Assembly: GCF_030247185.1 (NCBI RefSeq) | Contig: NC_080570.1 | Location: 120,060,689-120,124,688 of the forward strand | Direction of reading: 5' to 3' | From: Malaya genurostris | Taxonomy: Eukaryota; Arthropoda; Insecta; Diptera; Culicidae | DNA: 64,000 nt | Part shown: piece after piece, positions 53,797-64,000 of the stretch | Layout: each line of letters opens with the position of its first letter | How positions within the stretch are numbered: the first letter of the stretch is position 1 | Notes under the pieces: generated by a model | The model's input: only the letters and a program-made list of their open reading frames with translations | What the model was told of the DNA's origin: nothing | Database searches by the model: none | Position numbers and translations under genes: made by a program

Positions 53797-55440
53797 GCAC
53801 TATGGTCCGAAACGGGAAATTAGCGTGGCAAAAATATTTTCACTATTAAATATTAGTTTTTTGTAGTTGGTGTCTTCACAAAAGTTGTTTGTTTTCAAAT
53901 GGCGCTCCTTTTGATGAAAAATGTTACTAGGGTGGTCCTCATTTAGATTGAAATCTGAAATCTAACTTTCTTAATTGAACTCCAAAATAATTTTGCTGTA
54001 GAATAACGTTGTAGGAAATTTTATTTTGAGCAACTTTGCTGAAAAAGCACCTCTCTATCTTTTCATTTGATCGAGTTACATCAATTTTCCCGAATAAAAG
54101 TAGGGTGGCTCCTGAAAATTGACTTTTTTTGTTCTAACTTTTTTGTGAAACGTTCTACAGAAAAGTTGTCTTCAGAAGAGTTGTTGTACTAATCATTGCG
54201 CATAATTTTGCTCAACTAAGCTTTTTCATATGAGCTACCAGTAAAAAGTTATGATTATTTTTTCATCAAAAACTAGTCAAACTTCAAATAATCGTATTCA
54301 TTAGATGCCAGATCGATAAAAATGTATCCTATGCGGTTCTTGAAATGTCATAATATAAGTAAAAATTTAAGAGAAAATTGAAAGGGTGTTATTTTTTTAA
54401 CTTATTTAAATTAGTTTTAAAAATACCTTAAAAAAAACTCAAAAACATTGAATAACTCTTAAACGCCTTAACGTATCAACATACTTCCTTCGACAAAATG
54501 ATAGCATCAAATTAGTTCTACAAGTGTTCCATACATTGTCCATTCGAGAAATGAGACACACAAAAACTACAGCCGAAAATAGATTTGTAGTAAGTCAAAG
54601 CACTTCCTGAAACCCAAGAAAATCATTAGTTTGTTAAAATGAGTAGAATGTATTTATTCGAATCAAAACTCAGCGTCGTTATCCAGTTTTTACAGGCTAT
54701 TCGGTACACAAGTGGATGAGAAAGAAGGGTCAGTGTCGTAGGCGTCTTGGCACGATGTGGATAAAAATAATTGCATTTTGCTAACTTGCACCAGCATGTT
54801 GGAATGGTTGTCGAGATCATGAAAATTTCTGTTCATAGATTTATCATGGTCAACTAGTTTGAAATAACCATATTACACAGTATCTCTAATCCTCCAGGAA
54901 CCGCATAGGATACATTTTTATCGATCTGGCATCTAATGAATATTGATATTTGAAGCTTGACTAGTTTTTGATGAAAAACTTATCATAACTTTTTACTGGT
55001 AGCTCATATGAAAAAGCTTAGTTGAGCAAAATTATGCGCAATGATTAGTACAACAACTCTTCTTCAGACAACTTTTCCTTAGAACGTTTCACAAAAAAGT
55101 TAGAACAAAAAAAGTCAATTTTCAGGAGCCACCCTACTTTTATTCGGGAAAATTGATGTAACTCAATCAAATGAAAAGATAGAGGTGCTTTTTTCAGCAA
55201 AGTCGCTCAAAATAAAATTTCCTACAACTTTATTGTACAACAAAATCATTTTGGAGTTCAATTAAGAAAGTTAGATTTCAGATTTCAATCTAAATGAGGA
55301 CCACCCTAGTAACATTTTTCATCAAAATAAGCGCCATTTGAAAACAAACAACTTTTGTGAAGACACCAACTACAAAAAAACTAATATTTAATAGTGAAAA
55401 TATTTTTGTCACGCTAATTTCCCGTTTCGGACCACTGTGC
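53797..55440. repeat. 1.64-kb foldback element with ~545-bp arms
   Basis: The arm 53797-54342 is the reverse complement of 54896-55440 with scattered mismatches. The ends read GCAC...GGTCCGAAACGGGAAATTAG and the mirror CTAATTTCCCGTTTCGGACC...GTGC. The ~550-bp centre has no recognisable protein. Flanking ATT on both sides may be a short target duplication. The whole element lies between the two family F direct repeats. Confidence 0.9.
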
Positions 55441-55448
55441 ATTGTAAA

Positions 55449-55850
55449 TCCATCTGTTATATTCACTAACGTATAAATCTGATAAACAATAAAATACCAT
55501 AAAATGGAGGAATTGGGGTAAAATAGCCACCAAAACTATTCGTACGGCCAGTGTAGGTTCTTCCATTCGATTCTCCAGACTGTTTTACATGAAACTAGGC
55601 AATTCCAGAATACCGTTTTCAAATTACAGAGCGAATGTTATAGGAAACCCCAAAAATGCTGTACATTTGGGGTAAAACGAGCATTCTTTGGACATTTTTG
55701 CATTTTTACATTCCTTGGACATTTTTACATAAGAAACGCTTTAGTTTGTTGACCTATCTCAATTAGTTCATGAGTTACAGAATACTTTGCTGGTTTTCAT
55801 AGGTTTTCTCCCACTGTGCACTGGTGGGCTGTAGGGACTAGTTTGGGAAT
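55449..55850. repeat. family F segment, right direct repeat and terminal end
   Basis: 55449-55690 repeats 53527-53790. 55700-55830 then continues with family F end sequence, the inverse of 14277-14385: AAACGCTTTAGTTTGTTGAC, CTCAATTAGTTCATGAGTTA and TTTTCTCCCACTGTGCAC. Confidence 0.85.
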
Positions 55851-58470
55851 CACTGTTCTTGAGTGTAATAACAGTTTTTTAATGAAAAAATGAGAATTAC
55901 AAGTAGACTAAATTTTCCATGCAAATGATATTTTGATTTCATCTTATCACAAAGAAACCAGTGATGTTGGCATTGATACTCTCTTTTGTTGAAGGGTAAG
56001 ACGAAAATGCTTTCTCTCGTTTTGTATGTTTTGAATGCGATCATTTACGTATAAGATAAAGTAGTTGGATTGTATTCTTTCATTCTAGAAACGGTGCAAA
56101 TTTTAAGCTCTGTTCAAAGCAACATTACATTTTTACGCCCTTGGGAATCAAAATTCCATTTTCAGCTTCCCTCAAGCAAAGAATTTAATAACGCAATTTT
56201 ACTTCTGGTTCGGTTGTCACCTAAAGAGCGACAACATGTTCGGCAATCGGGACAGGAAATTAACAATTTTCCCACGCCCCGTTCTATCGATATCGGAATT
56301 CGATATAGACCGAGTATTGGTCGCTATCTGACAGTTTAATCTCATCATCTTCTTCAGCCAAGCCAAGCCAAGCTGCTTTCCTCTTTCCGGTTCGATTCCG
56401 CCGCGGTGCCCTCGCAGCAGTGCTATCTTATCGGGTCTCGTCACTCTTCAAATATCAAAACGTTATCAAAAGGATGATGATCAAAAGTGGAAAGCACTTT
56501 GCGGCTCTAGATTATGGTTATATTTAAACAAGGATAATTTGTCGGTTGCCGGCAATTTTTTTTTCAGGTAGGCACACACACACAGTTAAGCTTGTTTTCG
56601 AGCGAATCCAAACGAACGATCCGCCATTGTTTATGATAGTCCTCACGTTTCGTCTTATCGCACGAGGAATGTGTCGCATCCGCAATAGCGAGAATAAATT
56701 TCTTCCATATAAATGCGGGATTCGCTTGTTAAACTGTGTTGACCCGGCGAGGTTCAGCAGATTGTACCTCCGGTTCGGTGGTTTGAGGTGAAATCTCAGC
56801 TTGGAACACCCACGCAACACAATTTGTCACGGAGTAAAAATATCTTTCGGGATTCATCTCTCTTTTGCTCGAATAGGAGAATAGATTCAAAAGGCCGTAT
56901 TGTCATATTTCCGAAAGAGTCAAATAACTTTACCTACAATCACAGATTTCGGGTTCCGATACCTGACCAGGTTATTACCAACTTAACTGGGTAGGTTTAT
57001 TTGTTTTTTTTTGTTATTGTTAAAGGAATGCTACCAAATCGTCTCGCAAGTTCTGGTTGCTGGCGGTCATAAAATACCGTTGTACCGTAAAATATTGTCC
57101 GATCCGAAGACTGACACCCACCACAACAAAATACAACGGTGGTGCGTGACGGGCAGGTGCAACGGAGAAGGTGTCGGCGGGATTATCAGTTTGTTCAGTG
57201 TAACTTGATTTTGTTGGTGAACGTCGTTGTCGTTTTTAGCTCTTTAATTCGACACCGCCGAGAGTGCGTCAACTTTACGGAACAGTGAGTTTATTATACA
57301 TTAAATTAATATCACACGAACGGTTCATGAAGCGCAGTATGTTCCATCGTGTCAAGAACGTGTCATTTGATACTAACCGGGTAGAAGAAAAAACAGTTCG
57401 ATTGAGTTGGAAAAAACTTGGATTAGTCTTCGAATAAAATTTCCGTTCCTGCAGCCATCAACCAAAATTGGTTTAAAAAAATTTGTGGAAAATTATTTCC
57501 AAGCGAGAAGAGAATCTACAGTTTGCTTCAGTTTCTCGTGCAATACAGTCATAGAATCATTTGACAACACATGTTATGTTGAACACCTAGATGACATAAC
57601 AATTCAACATAAACTGTTATGTACTGACGAGTCGAAGACGAAACATAAAGTATGGAACACATATCGGCCACTGCGAACGTATACAATTACTAAACGACGT
57701 TAGAACTGAGGCTTTTCCTGTTAAAGTCAGCTATCATTGATGTCAAGCCTTTCCGTCTTCATCTTACAGTAAATGAGATTGAACTAAACTGCTTGCTAAA
57801 ATGATGAAAGTGCAAAGAATCAATTAAAAATCATTTAGTTCAGTGTTCATACAATTCTAACAGCAGCATCAGACTGAACGTTTAGGAACTGACAATAAAA
57901 ATTTGCAGTGAATCGAACTTGAACACTAGGGTGCCAATGTTTAGGGATTTATCTTTAATTTCGTAAAGTGGTAGACCTCAAAAGTTTAAACACTTATAAA
58001 TAAGTCTCAATGCAAAATTTGAGCAAAATCGAGAGGTAAGTGAAATTTCGTGAATCGAAATTTTGTTTCAGATTCCAAATGTCTTAGAAATGCATGGAAC
58101 GTCGAGATCTAGTGTTCCCAGTTTCATGCAATTCTGAGATATTTAGCATCGAAATAGAAAAATGCGAGCTGTTCAAAAGAGCACATATATTGAACTATTA
58201 GGCGGAGATAGCAGTTCAATTTTAACTGCTTTAAGCATCATTGAAAGGTGTACACACTGACACTCACCGATCTCGTCGGGCTGAGTCTAATAGCGTATAA
58301 CACTGGTAGTCTCCAGGGCTTCGATCAAAAGTGTTTTTTTTTTCAGCAATTCTATATGCTTACTAAAGAAAAAGGGAAAAGTGGTCATTCTTACGTGCCT
58401 AATGAAATCAATTCCTTCGTTTGCTGCGCTAAGTCAACACAATTTGAGTCCATGTAAATCTCTGGCAACG
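55851..58470. other. gene-poor segment, no coding region recognised
   Basis: 56330-57260 is less AT-rich. Several ORFs of 60-100 codons on both strands lack motifs. TGTCTTAGAAATGCATGGAA (58078-58097) resembles text near 26320 inside a MITE. Nothing else was seen. Confidence 0.35.
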
Positions 58471-58477
58471 TAGAAAA

Positions 58478-58516
58478 GTCAACAGGTCAACAGGTCAACA
58501 GGTCAACAGGTCAGGT
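58478..58516. repeat. (GTCAACAG)n minisatellite
   Basis: Four perfect 8-bp units GTCAACAG and a partial fifth. Confidence 0.9.
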
Positions 58517-58638
58517 TTGCAAAAAAAAACTGAAAAAAAACAGAAATGTTCAATTGATAATTCTTCCACATCGGCTCCAAGTGATTCCAGCACTACTTCT
58601 GGTAAGGTTATAAGACCACAATTTTCAATATATTTCTC

Positions 58639-59027
58639 TTCAGTTATTGCAATGACTGAGCGGAAATATATATTGGAGAAGCCAAGTGAAAGAAAAACTA
58701 ACAGAAAAGATGAATTTTTGGAAAAAGATACGCTCAGAGACAGGACTCGAACCTGCGTTCTTATGCATTCCGTGCATACGCGCTACCATTTCGCCACTCT
58801 GATCTTGTTTTAGCCACTGCAAAACTCGAAACAGACACAGTAGCAACGTACATCGAACATGGTCTACATCCTGGCCGTCTCACCCGACCGATATCTCACA
58901 TCCAAACATCTTCTCTGTTCATCAAACACTAGTCCTCTCGCTTTATACCTATTTCTCCGATCAAGCATTGAGTAGGAGAGTGTATTTATAATCGCTTGTC
59001 ACCTTCTTAATGGTGCCAGTCGCTGGC
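58639..59027. repeat. 389-bp duplicated segment, copy 1
   Basis: Essentially identical to 59261-59649 (offset 622, direct). Its last ~86 bp (58942-59027) are also repeated in tandem at 59029-59115. The boundaries are sharp. Confidence 0.92.
58734..58802 (-). other. tRNA-like cloverleaf, copy 1 (probable SINE or tRNA pseudogene)
   Basis: On the minus strand the 69 nt fold as a tRNA: 6-bp acceptor stem TCAGAG/CTCTGA, D-stem GCG/CGC, anticodon stem TATGC/GCATA with loop ACGGAAT, and T-arm GCAGG-TTCGAGT-CCTGT. A box (TGGCGAAATGG) and B box (GGTTCGAGTCC) are good. The loop has C instead of the invariant U33, and the acceptor is short. A working tRNA gene is therefore unlikely; a tRNA-derived repeat is preferred. 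Confidence 0.5.
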
Positions 59028-59260
59028 ATTATACCTATTTCTCCGATCAAGCATTGAGTAGGAGAGTGTATTTATAATCGCTTGTCACCTTCTTAATGGT
59101 GCCAGTCGCTGGCTGGACATCGTCAGCGACAGACCCCTATGAAGGTTGTATTGATTGTCTGCTCTTTCCTACCAGAAGCAGATTGTTACGGAAAATCAAA
59201 CCGCAATTGTTTTTAACGATTTATTAATTTTTAGTTTGACGTAAAGCCGCCATGACTATG

Positions 59261-59649
59261 TTCAGTTATTGCAATGACTGAGCGGAAATATATATTGGAG
59301 AAGCCAAGTGAAAGAAAAACTAACAGAAAAGATGAATTTTTGGAAAAAGATACGCTCAGAGACAGGACTCGAACCTGCGTTCTTATGCATTCCGTGCATA
59401 CGCGCTACCATTTCGCCACTCTGATCTTGTTTTAGCCACTGCAAAACTCGAAACAGACACAGTAGCAACGTACATCGAACATGGTCTACATCCTGGCCGT
59501 CTCACCCGACCGATATCTCACATCCAAACATCTTCTCTGTTCATCAAACACTAGTCCTCTCGCTTTATACCTATTTCTCCGATCAAGCATTGAGTAGGAG
59601 AGTGTATTTATAATCGCTTGTCACCTTCTTAATGGTGCCAGTCGCTGGC
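59261..59649. repeat. 389-bp duplicated segment, copy 2
   Basis: Direct copy of 58639-59027. A further short piece, GGACTCGAACCTGCGT (59665-59680), repeats the T-arm region once more just beyond it. Confidence 0.92.
59356..59424 (-). other. tRNA-like cloverleaf, copy 2
   Basis: Identical to 58734-58802 including the non-canonical anticodon loop, as part of the duplicated block. Same interpretation. Confidence 0.5.
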
Positions 59650-59939
59650 TGGACATCGTTGGCTGGACTCGAACCTGCGTATTTCTCTTGTCTTTCAAAC
59701 GTTCTTTTTTTTTAATAACTATTTATTGGAATATGAGTTAAAATTAAATTATTAAGATTTAAATTGGGTGTTCAGCCACAAGTGGTGACTTTTCAGCCCT
59801 ATTATATATATGATTTGGTTATTACCATGAGGACATTATTTGCTTCCGCAATTCTGAGATTTTTGTGTAGGGAAAATTCTAAACCTACTTGTATTGTGTA
59901 ATAAGGAAAAGGAACTTATATATTAACTTACTAACTAAT

Positions 59940-62264
59940 ACAGAGAGCGAATCGATTCAATTGAAGATTGCATCGATTTTTGTCGGAATTTGCTTATAAT
60001 ATTATGTGACATTACATCTAATGGTTCTATATTTGTGAGTCTGTGTAACTCATTTGTACTAAACCAGGGAGGACGCTTCAAAATCATTTTGAGAATTTTA
60101 TTCTGAATACTTTAAAGCGTTTTCTTCCTGGTGGAACAACAACTTGACCAAATTGTTACTGAATAAAGCATGGCTGGTCTGAAAATTTGTTTATAAATTA
60201 ACAATTTGTTTTATAGACAGAGCTTAGATTTTCTGTTTATAAGAGGATATAAACATTTAATATATTTATTACACTTTGCCTGGATTCCTTCAATGTGATC
60301 CTTGAAAGTGAGTATTTTGTCATACGTTAAACCTAAGTATTTAGCTTGATCAGACCATGCCCATACCAAGCCATTCAATTTGAGAATGTGATTATTGTTT
60401 GGTTTAAGAAAAGAAGCTTTTGGCTTATGAGGATGTTGTACTTGATGATTTCATGCTCCACATAGTGCACATTGTTATTGTCTTTTGCGAATTGATTTAC
60501 ATCCAACTCTTTATAAAACTGGATGTAAACAACATTATTTATCTTATTCCGTTGAAGTAAATGCACACGTTTAATGTGAAGATGCATTTGCTCCTTAAGC
60601 AAATCTTCAAGTTCTCGTATAGAAGGTTGAATTTTGCACTGCCTGAAGTCGAAAATAACTGTATTCTTTCGTAGCGGCGGTAGCTTTTGTTCGTTTGGTT
60701 CACTCATTTCGAGATCGTTCTATTGTTCACTACACAATACTGTACTTGGTTTCTTCCGTCCCGAACGTAAGCGGTTTTGTTTTATCGACTGACTTGGATG
60801 AGATGTGACAGCGAACTGCCGATAACTTGATGTGTTTGTTATAATTACTTTAGCGTTTTTCCATCTCTTAGGGAAGTACGCTAATGAAGAACGCTTGTTG
60901 AAAATTTTACCCAGGAGTCCCAATGCAACATCGGGAAGATTTTTAATAAGAATATTAAAAATTCCATCATTACCAGGAGCCTTCATGTTTTTAATTGATT
61001 TAATATCATCAAAATTCGTCTCAATAATGTCATTTGGTAATAACACTTGAGTTGAAATATGATCATATTTCAGTGACACTTCATTTTCAATAGAACTCAC
61101 AACGTTCAAATTAAAATTGTGGACACTCGAACTGCTGAGCAAGTTTTTGAGCTTTTTCGCCATTTGTAAAAAGTATTTGATTTCCTTCCTTGAGAACAGG
61201 AATGGGTTTAATTTGTTCAACTTCTTTAGCGAAATTTTCATTTCGCAAAAGAGTAAATCTATGTTTAATTTCTTTTTGTAAATCCTTAACTATGTTTTTC
61301 ATAGCAGGATCACGAGAACGTTGATATTGTCGTCGACGAACATTCTTCAGCCGAATGAGCAGTTGAAGATTGTCATCGGTGATAGGAGAATTTAATTTAG
61401 TTTGAGTTTTGGGAACTGAAAGATTTCTAACTTCGATAATGTGATGATTCAAATTATCAATTGCTGTGTCGATGTTCGCAGAATTTTCTAAAATAGTTTC
61501 ATGATCGACATGATTTTCAATGTGAGATCTGTAATCCAACCAATTAGCTCTATGATAGTTGAATATAGAACTAATTGGATTAATTAAAGCTTCGTTGGAA
61601 AGTCTGAATGTTACAGGAAGATGATCTGAGTCAAAGTCAGCATGTGTAATCGGTTCACTACAAATGTGACTTTGATCCGTTAGAACCAGATCAATTGTAG
61701 ACGGGTTTTTCACGGAATAGAAACAAGTCGGATTACTCGGATGAAGACCTGTTAAGAAAGCAGCAGAGAGTTAATTATGAATTATTTTACCATTACTGTT
61801 ATTTTGCCTACAATTCCACTGGACATGCTTAGCATTTAAGTCCCCTATTACGAAAAATTTCGATCGATATCTTGTGAGTTTTTGCAAATCGCCTTTAAAG
61901 AAATTCAATTGTTTGCCGGTGCATTGGAATGGCAAATATGCCCCAGCGATGAAATAAATTCCATGAATGGTTTCAACTTCGATTCCCAAGCTTTCAATAA
62001 CTTTAGTATTGAAAGAAGGTAAAATTCGATGTTTAATTTGCCGTTGGACAAAAATGGCAACTCTACCACCCATTCCAGTAAACCTGCCAAATCGATGAAC
62101 CACATAATGTGGATTACTTTTCTATTTGACACTTGGTTTAAGAAAAGTTTCTTCCACAATGGCAATATGAATTTTGTGAACTTTGAGAAAATTATAAAAT
62201 TCATCTTCCCTCGATTTTAATGATCGAGCATTCCAATTTAAAATACTCAAATAATTATTTAACA
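59940..62264 (-). pseudogene. Jockey-like ORF2, copy 2, interrupted
   Basis: The endonuclease is better kept than in copy 1. It has VVHRFGRFTGMGGRVAIFVQ, then VIGDLNAKHVQWNC with the GDLNA motif that copy 1 lost, then SDHLPVTFRL. The start region (about 62264-62105) is frameshifted. The reverse transcriptase begins (GIFNILIKNLPDVALGLLGK, YFPKRWKNAKVI) and stops being homologous at about 60820. It resumes after 60434 with FLKPNNNHILKLNG-like sequence in a broken frame. Thumb-end sequence equivalent to 23100-23357 is readable to about 59940. No catalytic FADD motif remains. Confidence 0.85.
60434..60819 (-). mobile_element. 5' end of another retroelement embedded in Jockey copy 2
   Basis: On the minus strand, ~112 nt of leader (AGTTCGCTGTCACATCTCAT and on) are followed by an ATG at 60707 opening MSEPNEQKLPPLRKNTVIFD, FRQCKIQPSIRELEDLLKEQ and KINNVVYIQFYKELDVNQFA. 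It runs to HYVEHEIIKYN, then Jockey sequence resumes. The open frame over ~90 codons is protein-like: an RNA-binding gag-like N-terminus in mosquito retroelements, by recall. The fragment at 41312-41785 appears to be the continuation of this ORF1. Confidence 0.65.
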
Positions 62265-62399
62265 TCACTGTTAAATTTCAAGTTCATTATAATATTATTG
62301 GCAAATTGTCATCCGATTTGAAATGCTTCAAAAAGTGATGAAGTCGAATTCATTCGGATGATCATTTGAAAAATTTGATCGTGTAGGTAGATTTATTTT

Positions 62400-63870
62400 C
62401 AGTTATATCGCCTAAATCGACTTCATGTAAAGAAGCGAATGGCATTGAAGGAATATTGGAAGGTAGACTGTCATTAGAACTGCCATTAGAAGAAGATGAT
62501 TTGGCCGATCTAACAAAGCGTAACTGTCATTAGAAGATGATGACGAGGTCGATCTACCTGTCAATAAATTGTTTTCGTTAGAAGACGAATTGGAAGGCGG
62601 TCCTGTGTTTTGATTATTTACATTAGAAGAATAAAGTGGTAGATTTCTACCTGTTATACTAGCATAACTGACATTAGAAGAAGATGATGACGAGGTCGAT
62701 CAACCTGTCAATAAATTGTTTTCGTTAGAAGACGAATTGGAAGGCGTACCCGTTTTTTGTTTCAAATTCGAAGAAATAAGTGCCTTAGAAGAATTAGGCG
62801 TGGCATTTGTAACGGTTTTTTGATTTTCAGGTATGTTCTGTAAATTTAAGGTAGTTGATTTGACTTGTTCTCTAAGTAAACGAGCGTTTAAAATTTTTTC
62901 CCTGACAGGACATTTCAAATAATTGGATTTAATTAATTGGATTTTCATCGCAATTTGAACATGTAAATTTATCAGTGGTTTCATTCATTGGACAAACGTC
63001 TTTCGAATGCGATTTACCACAACTCAAACACCGTATATCCATATGACAATTTTTGGTTCCATGGCCGAAGCCTTGGCAACGACGACATTGCGTTAAGTTT
63101 GCAATACGATTATGCCGTTTATAATGTTCCCAATGAATTTTAATGTGGGAAATGAAACGTACTTTTTCTAAAGTTTTCAAATTGTTAACATCACTTCGAT
63201 TGAAGTGTATTAGGTAAAGTTCATGGGAAATTCCAGAGCGTGGTTCAGAAGTACCATTCGCTCTTTTTTTCATAAGTATTACTTGGGAAGGGGCAAAACC
63301 AAGCAATTCTTTTATTTCATTTTTAATTTCATCAATACTTTGATCATTTGATAAGCCTTTCAAGACAGCTTTGAAGGGTCTGTCTGATTTTATATCATAT
63401 GAATAAAATTTATGAAGTTTCTTGGACAAATATCGAATAAGAGGTTCGTAATCTTCCAATCCATCAACCAAGACTCGACATTCTCCTCTTCGTCCGATTT
63501 AAAATGAGACTTTTACTTCCGGGAGAAAAGTAGAAAGCTCAGTACGGAATGCTTTGAAGTCGGAAATCATCACCGTCACTGGTGGCATAGATTGATGTTT
63601 CTTCCCAGAACGACAAGCGTCCATTTTGGGAATTTTTGAAGAATTTTCTTCTATGTCGCTACAATCGGATTCAGGAAGAATCTCGTAAATATTGTTAGAC
63701 GGCATAGGATCAATGGAAGGGAAATCCGCCCGTTGTCTTTTATTTTTACATTCAGATTCTATAAGATCGTGAATGTTATTAGGAAAAAGTTGAATAACGG
63801 ATTGTGATTTATTCCGTATTGAATTATTTTTAGCCTTAGGCTTGTTGCATTTTCGGTTGGACGCAGGCAT
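62400..63870 (-). pseudogene. Jockey-like ORF1 (gag-like), copy 2
   Basis: The ATG at 63870 opens MPASNRKCNKPKAKNNSIRN. A CAA-to-TAA nonsense change after EVKVSF (~63499) is followed in the same frame by RVLVDGLEDYEPLIRYLSKK, so the frameshift of copy 1 is absent here. Knuckles CRRCQGFGHGTKNC and CLSCGKSHSKDVC are intact. A small change near 62940 shifts the frame just before the third knuckle. A Ser/Asn-rich tail follows, with repeated TGRSTSSSSS-like units (about 62500-62760). Confidence 0.85.
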
Positions 63871-64000
63871 TTTCGAAATGAATAAAATTTGAAAAAATAG
63901 CTAGACTAAATTAGTCTTCGATTAGATTCCTAGTTTGAAAAAGTCTTGATAAAGACTGATTTTGTGGTAGTCTTAATAAAGACTGATTGGTTCGAAGAAT
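63871..64000 (-). promoter_or_regulatory. Jockey-like copy 2 5' UTR, partial
   Basis: Sequence upstream of ORF1 to the window edge contains AGTCTTTATTAAGACT and AGTCTTTATCAAGACT (minus strand). These are fully paired versions of the last two hairpins of copy 1. The rest of the 5' UTR is outside. Confidence 0.75.

Larger units (their letters stand above)
59705..64000 (-). mobile_element. Jockey/Juan-like non-LTR retrotransposon, copy 2, chimeric
   Basis: Same family as copy 1 on the minus strand: 3' A-run (T-run at 59705-59713), ORF2, ORF1 (start 63870) and 5' UTR with hairpins, running off the right edge. Part of the reverse transcriptase (equivalent to copy 1 about 22260-22880) is replaced by ~386 bp of unrelated sequence (60434-60819). 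Other damage is minor. Confidence 0.9.

Noticed and set aside
56070..56339. ORFs on both strands near 56.1-56.8 kb as a possible gene
   Set aside because: Competing short ORFs on both strands, no motif, no splice sites that join them; the moderate GC content alone explains their length.
58734..58802. Functional tRNA gene
   Set aside because: The cloverleaf is good but U33 is replaced by C, the acceptor stem is 6 bp, and the sequence lies in duplicated repeat-like DNA; kept as tRNA-like only.

Overview
The window is nuclear DNA of a dipteran insect, most likely a culicine mosquito (Aedes or Ochlerotatus grade). The evidence is one conserved animal gene with canonical GT-AG introns, AT-rich introns of 6 and 13 kb loaded with transposons, and element types typical of mosquitoes: Jockey/Juan-like and I-clade (MosquI-like) retrotransposons, DD37E mariners, a SINE, and many MITE or foldback elements. 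No prokaryotic gene organisation, CRISPR array or viral gene was seen.

Host gene. The only clear cellular gene is on the minus strand, between about 24.4 kb and 2.45 kb. Six coding exons, all phase 0, encode the first ~691 residues of a Ca2+/calmodulin-type adenylate cyclase, best matched to Drosophila rutabaga (mammalian ADCY1). In order they give the N-terminus and first membrane helix (24073-24273), helices 2-5 (23654-24007), helix 6 plus the C1 catalytic domain (16822-17634), the C1b candidate calmodulin-binding segment (16337-16576), the end of C1b plus helix 7 (2716-2982), and helices 8-9 (2453-2650). The rest, including the C2 domain, lies off the left edge. A good splice acceptor at 24408 shows that the 5' UTR starts in a further upstream exon that was not located. 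Intron 1 (24008-24072) and intron 5 (2651-2715) are 65 bp and intron 3 is 245 bp. Intron 2 is 6.0 kb and intron 4 is 13.4 kb.

Region by region. 1-1.13 kb: a 554-bp tandem repeat. 3-16.3 kb (intron 4): foldback elements, a decayed DD37E mariner with terminal inverted repeats, copies of a dispersed CA-containing repeat (called family R here), 16-bp repeats, and a ~1.2 kb foldback (family F). 17.6-23.65 kb (intron 2): a hAT-like transposase relic and a nearly full-length Jockey-like LINE, antisense to the gene. 24.4-30.4 kb: upstream sequence with MITEs and a family R copy invaded by a mariner. 30.7-36.75 kb: a complete I-clade LINE with a 10-bp target-site duplication and few lesions. 37-44.2 kb: a second mariner, a second DD37E relic, a gag-like fragment, a Jockey fragment and two more R copies. 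44.2-58.5 kb: no genes recognised; inverted satellite-like arrays, a SINE with target-site duplication, and a 1.64 kb long-arm foldback flanked by direct repeats. 58.6-59.7 kb: a duplicated segment carrying a tRNA-like cloverleaf. 59.7-64 kb: a second Jockey-like LINE (minus strand) in which part of the reverse transcriptase is replaced by the 5' end of another retroelement.

No operon-like or novel enzymatic system was found. The most interesting material is the mobile DNA: a covarying hairpin array in the Jockey 5' UTR, the chimeric Jockey copy, the foldback families and family R. All family assignments are by eye from motifs; no database search was possible.
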